A stretch of 64,000 nucleotides of DNA from Paguma larvata (Eukaryota > Chordata > Mammalia > Carnivora > Viverridae), in contig CM057826.1 in NCBI GenBank assembly GCA_030068075.1, positions 64,019,312 through 64,083,311 of the forward strand, read 5' to 3'. The position numbers and the translations under genes were made by a program. Below, piece by piece: positions 57,181-64,000 of the stretch. The notes beneath the pieces were generated by a model. That model had not been told where the DNA came from, made no database searches, and saw nothing but the letters and a program-made list of their open reading frames with translations. Each line of letters opens with the position of its first letter. Position 1 is the first letter of the stretch.

Positions 57181-58831
57181 GATCCTGTTCAAGGTTCACC
57201 AAAGTCCAATGTCAATGATCGCCCTCAGGCTAGAATAAGTTATGGCCCAGTGTTCTGATCATCTCGCCTAGACCTCTGCTTCTGGCCAGGAGACAGGTGC
57301 GCTTAGAAGCCAGATGTCACGGGTCCATCTCCAGGGAAGCAGTGTTTGTAGTTATTCCTGAAGAGATCATGGAACCCAGTCTACTCTTCATTTTTCTTAA
57401 ACCTTTATTTTCTGATTGCCCAAGACTGGTATTTTGGGTGATTTCTAGATAGAGACTTTTCTGTTTCTGTGTGTTTGTAGAGCTGCTTTGTTTTTATTTT
57501 TATTTTATTATTTATTTATTTATTTGTAAAGCTAATGCTTTAGATTCTTTGTCCAAAAAAAGATGACTTTTGCTTGGTAACCTGATTTTGCTTATCAGCT
57601 TATTCAACAATTCTATGATTTTAGTTATTTCCTCAGGAAACTGTTTGATTCCAAATGAAACACTTAAGTGTTTTATCTGAGGATAACACACAAAGTTTCC
57701 CAAATGCACTGACTGTAATTTCTGAGTCATTTATGAAAAAGGACTTTTAAAGAAAAACTGGGTGTGTGTATGGTGGGGAGGAAGCAAGAAGGAAGCAGGG
57801 AGGCTGTTTTGTAGTCTCAGCAGCAGGAGCGGGGGTGGGATCATGAAGGAATAATTTAATCTTGAATTGCACTGGGGGATGCTGGTATAAATTCAAATGC
57901 AAAGCTCTTCTAAAATTAAAAGAAAACTATCCAATTCATGCTTTGGGGGTAAAATCCCTCTCACTTTGGTTTAATATTTTTCCTCCTTTCTACTTTGCCC
58001 AATTGTCATGGATTCTGCTCTTTTTTGTGGAAGCTAGCTAGAACAGGGAAAAAAATCTCTCCATAGAGTTATGTAAGCTGACTGGTGCTTTATAAATAAG
58101 CCAGAAAGAATTTTAAACTCTTCTCAAAAGGATACAGTGAATTAAAGAAATAACACTAAAATTTTAGTTGCCTCATTGCCAAGATCATTCATGTCCCTAT
58201 GTGCTAGGCATATCATTTTCAAGTAACTAATAACTGCACCCTGCATACAATTCACAAAACAAAAAGTGTTTTCTCCTTTCATTTTGAATGTGTTTCCTGA
58301 GCTTTTTTCCAAGGCCCAACATTTAAGGGAGGAAAAGTATTGCCATTCTGAAAGCATTTATTGTCTCTGGTATACCTACTACCTGGCCAAACAAAAGGCA
58401 GAGAGTGGTGGTTGGAAAGACCAGAAAGGAGATAAAGGGGCACAAGAGAATACAGAGGAATCTTAAGATGAAATAGCTTCTGATCAAAAAGCCAGTCTTT
58501 GGGGGCAGACAAAATACGCACATTTCACTTATTGAAATTATTCACTCATTCATGTATCCATTATTCATTAAACATTTACTGATTTATATTTAGGAAAATA
58601 TAACATGAACAAAATTAAAAAGATCTATTACTGACTGGGGCAACAGTGCATAAAAACACTCAATAATTGTTAACTGTTATGTTTACTAGGAAATCAAAAC
58701 ATGTCAGAAAGAGCTTCTACATATTAATAGAGTGGTGAAGACACTCTAACAGAAAATTAAGCAAGGATTACGAACAGGCAATTTATAGAGGAGGAAATCC
58801 TAATCAAAAATAAGTGTATAAAAATATGTCT
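57181..58831. other. Unassigned sequence
   Basis: An (ATTT)n tract lies at about 57493-57526. Minus frames of 66-80 codons at 57512-58523 overlap a + frame and have no domain. No confident repeat. Confidence 0.4.
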
Positions 58832-59044
58832 GGGATGCCTGGGTGGCTCAGTCAATTAAGCGTCTGACTTCTGCTCGGGTCATGATTCACAGCTCATGAG
58901 TTCAAGCCCAGCATCAGGCTCTGGGCTGACAGCTCAGAGCCTGGAGCCTGCTTCAGATTCTGTGTCTCTGTCTCTCTCTCTGCCCTTCCCCTGCTTGTAC
59001 TCTGTCTCTCTGTCTCTCAGAAATAAATAAACATTAAAAAAAAG
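58832..59044 (+). mobile_element. Carnivore SINE
   Basis: Head 'GGGATGCCTGGGTGGCTCAG', 'GCAGCATCAGGCTCTGGGC'-type middle, CT-rich block 58965-59020, tail 'AAATAAATAAACATTAAAA'. It is followed by a G-run at 59047-59055. I could not find a clean target duplication. Confidence 0.93.
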
Positions 59045-59055
59045 GTGGGGGGGGG

Positions 59056-59744
59056 CTAGTGAGGATGGGAAGAAGTAATTGCTACATCTTTGGGAAAAGA
59101 AATTTGGTGGTATCTGTTAAAAATAAAAGTACAAATATCCTCCTTTAGCTAGTGGTTCATTTTGGCTAGAACTCACAGGTGCTGTATGAGCATTTGGTAA
59201 GAAAAGTACACAGGGTGAGAATCAGGTATTTGCTGGAGAGCTTGTCTATGCAGGGGAAAGCCCTGGCAGAATTTGACTCCAGGAGTGGAATGATGAGGCC
59301 AACAAGGAGATGAAGATCTGGTTTAATTTCCGAAGGCCACTCTGGCTGCATGCAGTAAGAGCAGTGGATAGTCACAGGGCTGGAGGCAGGGAGATGAGGT
59401 AACTGGCAGTGAAGAGAGAAGTCCCCATGCAAGAAAATGAGGGTCTGACATTAAGGCAGCAGGCCTGAGAGGAGTGGGTACTGTCAAAGCACCTAGAATA
59501 TGATGTCAACAGGCCACCTACGTGAACAATACAGATTAGGATGGCTTAATGCAGATGTCTCCGAGGCAGAAGTGAGAAGACCAGGAAACAAGGCTGCCCT
59601 AGATCAACTCGTGAAATAGCTCAAATTTACATTGACTTCTTCCTTATCTTTGCGGTCTGGGCCCCATACTTCCCTTGATTACCCAGAACTCTCTACCACG
59701 GGGCCGCAGCAAAGCTGTCTCCCTCCAGCACGGCTTCAAAGGGT
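59056..59744. other. Unassigned sequence
   Basis: An 88-codon minus frame at 59166-59432 has no recognisable domain. No confident repeat. Confidence 0.4.
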
Positions 59745-59870
59745 GCTAGGCTCTAAGCTGTGAGCCACTAGAGGGCAGCCACTGCATCCTACTCATCATT
59801 GTGTCCCAGCCTCTAGCTTTGAGATTGTCACATAGTAGGTGCTCAGTCAGTACTTGCATATTCTGAGCTT
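59745..59870 (+). repeat. L2 LINE tail relic
   Basis: 'GAGCCACTAGAGGGCAGCCA', 'CATCATTGTGTCCCAGCCTC' and 'CACATAGTAGGTGCTCAGTC' follow the L2 3' end. Confidence 0.75.
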
Positions 59871-60399
59871 TCATCTGATTAAGAAGATAATTAACTAGAT
59901 CACACTAAAATATACGAGACAGCAACTTAACACATGACCTCTCTGGAGTCAGTTGTTAACCCAAAGGGATATATTAGTGATGGTGAAGTTTCTGGGAGAT
60001 GGAGAGCTTTGGAATCTGGGTCTTCCAGGCCTGTCACACCACATAACACTGACAATCATCTAGAGAAACCATATTAACCTGGCTCAGGAGGAGAAATTCC
60101 CAAGTTCAGTACTTATGAGAATACAGTGAAAAAATACAAAAATAAAAAAGTTTAGAAGAAGATAAAGTAAAACAGAGATTCAAGATCTCTCATAAGCTGA
60201 TTCCTGTCCTGCGCAGAATTCATTGTATGGAGCAGCAGAATCTATGTATATTCAAATGCTTTGATTTAGTTACATCAATCCGTGGCACCCAAACACAGGA
60301 AGTTTAGATGTTAAGAGCTCCACAGCTTGGTCCTCGATCTCAGTATTTCATACAATAGCTGCTTTGGGGTTTCCACAGCCCAGACTTGCCCTGAGCTGA
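59871..60399. other. Unassigned sequence
   Basis: No gene or repeat recognised. Confidence 0.4.
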
Positions 60400-60640
60400 T
60401 GAATTACCCATCTGATTTCACTGAATGTGTCTTTTCTTCACCCCTTTGCATGTTCCCAACTCCAGTGGAGCCAGTGACGACCCTCATCCGTGTCCACACT
60501 ATGTGTTAGCTGGTTAGTTTTTTCCCTGGAATACCTAGAAACAGCTCCTGGAGGGCAAAGGCTTGTGCTCCTCATCCGTGTATCTTCCTCAAGGCTCTGT
60601 GTTTGGCATCGAGTAGGAGTTCAGTAAATGTCCGAATTTT
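60400..60640 (+). repeat. L2 LINE 3' relic
   Basis: 'CTCCTGGAGGGCAAAGGCTT', 'CATCCGTGTATCTTCCTCAA', 'CATCGAGTAGGAGTTCAGTA' and 'AATGTCCGAA' match an L2 end on the + strand. Confidence 0.7.
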
Positions 60641-60854
60641 AATTAGCATAAACCATGGGAAAGGGGTGACTTTCAGTGTCCTTTACTGGGTTGAAAGGAA
60701 GCTATGTCTAGAGATGGGAAACAGATTCTGAAGTCGCAAATTTATTGTTGGTTCCTGGGGGGCCAGCCTCTTGCCTGCAAGACACTCTCCTTTAAGTACA
60801 TCATTCCATCACCTACTCAGAAATGGTGGTCAGGAACCATAACGATATCATAAT

Positions 60855-61050
60855 GGCAGTTATTATTTATTGTTTGTCAAGCAGTATGCCAGCATTCTTT
60901 GTTTAATTTTATTCTCACAACAACCCATCAAGAGGAATTATTATTCATATTTAATCATTGAAATAAGGTCAGAGAGACTAAAGGACTTGCCCAAGATCAC
61001 TGGGCTAGTAAGTGATAGAGTCTTCTGGTCTCTAAAATCTGTTCTTAAGT
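60855..61050 (-). repeat. MIR SINE relic
   Basis: Reverse-complement MIR: 'TTATTATTTATTGTTTGTCA', 'TATTCTCACAACAACCCATC', 'GGACTTGCCCAAGATCACTG' and 'GGCTAGTAAGTGATAGAG'. Confidence 0.8.
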
Positions 61051-61103
61051 CATAAAGAGGAGCTGTTTGTTTGCTTCCTCCCATCGCCAATCCCATGCTC
61101 ATT

Positions 61104-61317
61104 TATTTCTCTTAATGTGTATTTATTTTTAAGAGGTGGGTGTGAGCAGGGGAGGGGCGGAGGGGGGGACAGAGTATCTGAAGCAGGCTCCATGCTGACA
61201 GCAGTGAGCCCCATGTGGGGCTCAAACTCACCAACCACGAGATCATGACCTGAGCTGAAGTCAGATGCTCCACCGACTGAGCCACCGAGGCGCCCCCCAT
61301 ACCGTCCTCCCCCGCCA
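61104..61317 (-). mobile_element. Carnivore SINE with about 20 extra bases at its 5' end
   Basis: Minus copy; SINE head ends at about 61298 ('GAGCCACCGAGGCGCCCC'). Target duplication CCCATGCTCATT lies at 61092-61103 and 61318-61329. The 19-20 bases between head and duplication (61299-61317) are neither SINE nor duplication. Minus frames 61050-61364 are SINE translation. Confidence 0.9.
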
Positions 61318-61329
61318 CCCATGCTCATT

Positions 61330-61589
61330 ATCAGCATGTCAGGCATTTCCCTTGATGCTGGCAAGGTAAAGAAGTGTCAGTGAATTGTTTATAGTAAAGA
61401 GTGCTTAGTGCTCTGATAAAGGGATGTGGAAAGTGCTGTGGCGAACCAGGGCAGAGACAAAGCAGACCAGGGTCAGGAGTAGGGCAGTCTTCCCCTCAGT
61501 CTTCAGGGGAAGAGACGCATGGATATAGTTTTGAAAAACAGTAGGAGTGTTATAGGTAGTGAAGGGAGATGGGTCTTGTTTGGAGAACT
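61330..61589. other. Unassigned sequence
   Basis: Nothing recognised. Confidence 0.4.
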
Positions 61590-61740
61590 GCTAAACATTG
61601 GGTTTAAATCTTTAAATCTTGATTTATCTCTGCACTAGTTGTATGACCTTGAAAACTTATTTAAACTCTTTGAGCCTCAACTTACTCATATTAAAAACCT
61701 TATGCAGGGTTCTGGTGAAAGCCAATGGGATAACACCAGT
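61590..61740 (+). repeat. MIR SINE relic
   Basis: 'CTAGTTGTATGACCTTGAAA', 'CTCTTTGAGCCTCAACTTAC', 'ATATTAAAAACCTTATGCAG' match MIR on the + strand. Confidence 0.65.
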
Positions 61741-62329
61741 GGGGCACCCAACTTGTTGCCTGCTTTGCAGAAGGGACTGGTAAATGGTAGTGGCGGTGGA
61801 TGGTGGTGGTGGGGTGGTTGTTATCACCATGATTGAAGGAGGTGGCTTGAGGTAGAGCCTCCGGCACAGGCAAGACTGGTGAGTGGGCTACTGAGTAATG
61901 AAAGGCAAGGCAAATGAGGAAGACTGGGAGGACAGGCAGGGCAGATTTGATATGGATTTCAGAGGTTGTAGTTTACATAGAAAGAAACTGATCATTGCTT
62001 GGATAGGTTATGAATTGAAGGAGAGGGAGAAATCTTCTCCCAGGCTACTGGCTCAGGTGCCAGGTGAGGTGACCCCAGAAAAGGGAGAAAGGATTCTAGC
62101 ACTTCTATTGTCGAGAGCCCACAATGCTGTGGCGTCAGGAGAGACAAAAGCCCAGGCACTTAGATTTGACACAGTGACAGTGAGAAGGGGCTGAGCCTGA
62201 CCATAGGGTTGGGAGGGAAACAGTGCTGCATTTTTCTAACCCTTAACCTCATGTCCCAGTTAGTTTCTGTGATCTTGAAGAAACATAAGCATGCTCAGAC
62301 AGTAACTCTAAAATTACTTAGGTTGATGT
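61741..62329. other. Unassigned sequence with a GGT-rich tract
   Basis: A TGGTGG-rich tract lies at 61785-61822. A 98-codon + frame at 61898-62194 has no domain, signal sequence or transmembrane stretch and no flanking exon logic; I do not accept it as a gene. Confidence 0.4.
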
Positions 62330-62344
62330 TATGTCCTTAATTTT

Positions 62345-62530
62345 TTTAATTTTTTTTATTATTTTAAGTTTATTTATTTATTTTGAGGGGGGAGGGAAAG
62401 AATCCCAAGCAGGCTCCATGCTATTAGCACAGAGTGTGATGTGGGGCTCAATTTCACAACCCTGAGATCATGACCTGAGCCAAAATCAAGAGAGTTGGAC
62501 TCTTAACCAACTGAGCCACCCAGGTGTCCG
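62345..62530 (-). mobile_element. Carnivore SINE, shortened
   Basis: Head 'GAGCCACCCAGGTGTCCG'. Perfect 15-base target duplication TATGTCCTTAATTTT at 62330-62344 and 62531-62545. Older type with little (GA)n. Confidence 0.94.
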
Positions 62531-62557
62531 TATGTCCTTAATTTTAAAGCATCTTTT

Positions 62558-62776
62558 TTTTTTAAATAATTTTTTAACGTTTATTTATTTTTGAGACATA
62601 GAGACAGAGCGTGAGCAGGAAAAGGGCAGAGAGAGAGGGAGACACAGAACCCGAAGCAGGCTCCAGGCTCTGAGCTGTCAGCACAGAGCCCGACGCAGGG
62701 CTCGAACTCACAGACCGCGAGATCATGACCTGAGCCGAAGTCGGCCGCTTAACCAACTGAGCCACCCAGGCACCCC
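62558..62776 (-). mobile_element. Young-looking carnivore (felid-type) SINE
   Basis: Retains 'GAGCCCGACGCAGGGCTCGA', 'GACCGCGAGATCATGACC' and 'GAAGTCGGCCGCTTAACC', with many CpGs. Perfect 13-base target duplication TAAAGCATCTTTT at 62545-62557 and 62777-62789. It sits immediately beside the previous SINE's duplication, sharing base 62545. The 97-codon minus frame is SINE translation. Confidence 0.96.
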
Positions 62777-62789
62777 TAAAGCATCTTTT

Positions 62790-63920
62790 AACCTTGGGAA
62801 GATTTAGAATTAAGTATAGAAGCAAAACCAGGGAATCAATGATTTTTGTGCTAAGAGACCTGTGCATATTTCATACTTAAGTCTTTGTAATATTTAAGGG
62901 AATTGAGCTTATTAGAATAAACAGCATTCTTGTTTCCAATGTAAACTTGTAAGTGAATAATTAATTTAAACTTGTGACTATACATTGGAAAATATAAGAA
63001 TATCTTGCTAAGTTTAAAAACTATATTAGAAACCTAAAGACATTTAAAAATACGTTTAACACTCATGTATGAGTAATTTATATTCTTAAAAAGGTTTTAC
63101 TTGTTCTTTAGATAATTGAAATACTCAAGATGGAAAAATGTATAAATATAGATAAAAATGTTTAAAGGTATTTTTTATTAACTAAATTTTTATATTAATT
63201 TAATACATTAATCAAAACTTCCTTAAAAGCACTTGTTAAACTTTGTTACTTTTATGAACAGAGTAACAAGATCTGTGAGGGAACTAAAAGCTCAAGAAAG
63301 ATATTTTCATTTTTTAACTTCAATACATTGCTTATTCTTTTTAAACAATGCTCCCAAATAATCCTTTCTGTTTGCAAAAGCCTCTCAGTTACCAAAAACA
63401 CAAACGTATTGACATGATGTATGTCTAATTCAAAAGAACACTATATAATTTTTCCCAAATAATATATGGGCTATATTAATATGCTCTCAAATATATATTA
63501 TATATATAGTATAATAGTCCCAATCTATATTTATGCGCATACATGTGTGTATGTATTCTTTTTTTCTCTCAGAGGAGAAGGAAATGCACACACACATTGC
63601 ACACTAAAGATTGGATGGTTTTGTCTGAAAGCTGTTTTCCATGGCTCTGATATTCAGTTACCCATGTAGAGAACAAAGGGATTTTGCTCCATGAAGCCTA
63701 ATTGCCTGCTGAATAAATAAATAAATAGATGAAGTGCTGCACACGTTTAATGAAGGTAAATATTGACCCTGACACCATATGTTTGCTGGGGTGCCAGCTG
63801 AAGTGTGCTGGCAGCTTCCATCAGTCAGCCTAGCAAGCAGGGGCCTCAGTCATTCAGGAGCATAGTCTGGGGAGAGACTGAAATATCAATAAGGCTCTCT
63901 TGCTTATGCCTTAATCCCCC
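62790..63920. other. AT-rich unassigned sequence
   Basis: Strongly AT-rich from 62880 to 63540, with (TA)n at about 63488-63510. No recognised repeat family or gene; a TAAA-repeat (AATA)n lies at 63713-63726. Confidence 0.45.
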
Positions 63921-63923
63921 CCA

Positions 63924-63934
63924 ACGCGCGCGCG

Positions 63935-63973
<39 letters not shown>
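63924..63973. repeat. (CG)n(CA)n alternating purine-pyrimidine microsatellite
   Basis: A CG-dinucleotide run (about 63924-63935) passes through ACGCAC into about 18 CA units. The whole stretch alternates purine and pyrimidine, the kind of sequence able to adopt Z-DNA. The CG part is unusual in CpG-depleted mammalian DNA. Confidence 0.97.
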
Positions 63974-63974
<1 letters not shown>

Positions 63975-64000
63975 AATTTTTCCACCAAAGGCCATTTGCA

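Noticed and set aside
61898..62194. 98-codon + strand open frame
   Set aside because: Highly charged chance translation of purine-rich sequence without any supporting context.
1..64000. CRISPR arrays, operons, phage or bacterial mobile elements
   Set aside because: The sequence is mammalian; regular repeats seen are microsatellites and SINE-derived low-complexity tracts.

Overview
The window is nuclear DNA from a carnivore, most likely a cat (Felidae). The main evidence is 31 copies of a tRNA-derived carnivore SINE (CAN/SINEC type; 11 on +, 20 on -). The least decayed copies have the felid-style head, a pol III B-box-like region, a CT-rich 3' part and an A-rich tail. L1 fragments with carnivore-type 3' ends and old mammalian MIR, L2, MER5 and MaLR LTR relics fit the same picture. 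I found no protein-coding exon that I can support. The reading frames are short and overlap, and many are translations of SINEs or L1. The window reads as an intergenic or deep intronic region.

Layout. 1-8.8 kb: mostly unassigned sequence with MIR, L2 and MER5 relics, and an unusual cluster of symmetrical AT-rich motifs at 4.44-4.65 kb. 8.8-13 kb: SINEs, two extremely short L1 insertions and one unidentified retrocopy-like stretch. 13-14.4 kb: repeat-free sequence with a TATA box, an X-box-like site and a possible splice donor. 14.4-29.5 kb: dense SINEs, a 0.5 kb truncated L1 and a (GT)n microsatellite. 29.5-37.7 kb: mostly unassigned, with four SINEs and an old L1-like relic. 37.8-39 kb: a MaLR-type LTR carrying nested insertions, one of them an L1/SINE chimera. 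40.7-45.4 kb: an L1 with 5'UTR and 3' half but no ORF1, beside an older L1. 45.4-56 kb: MIR, a U2 snRNA 5' fragment, DNA-transposon-like repeats, a second MaLR LTR and repeat-poor sequence. 56-64 kb: a SINE pair inside one target duplication, more SINEs, L2/MIR and a (CG)(CA)n repeat at the end.

No genes act together here. The biology worth a second look is retrotransposition mechanics: template switching, dimers, 5' extra bases, micro-insertions and nested insertions that can be ordered from their target-site duplications. There are also a few candidate regulatory islands. I did not find a new multi-gene system. Repeat family names are from memory of consensus sequences; boundaries are good to a few bases where a target duplication is given and approximate elsewhere.
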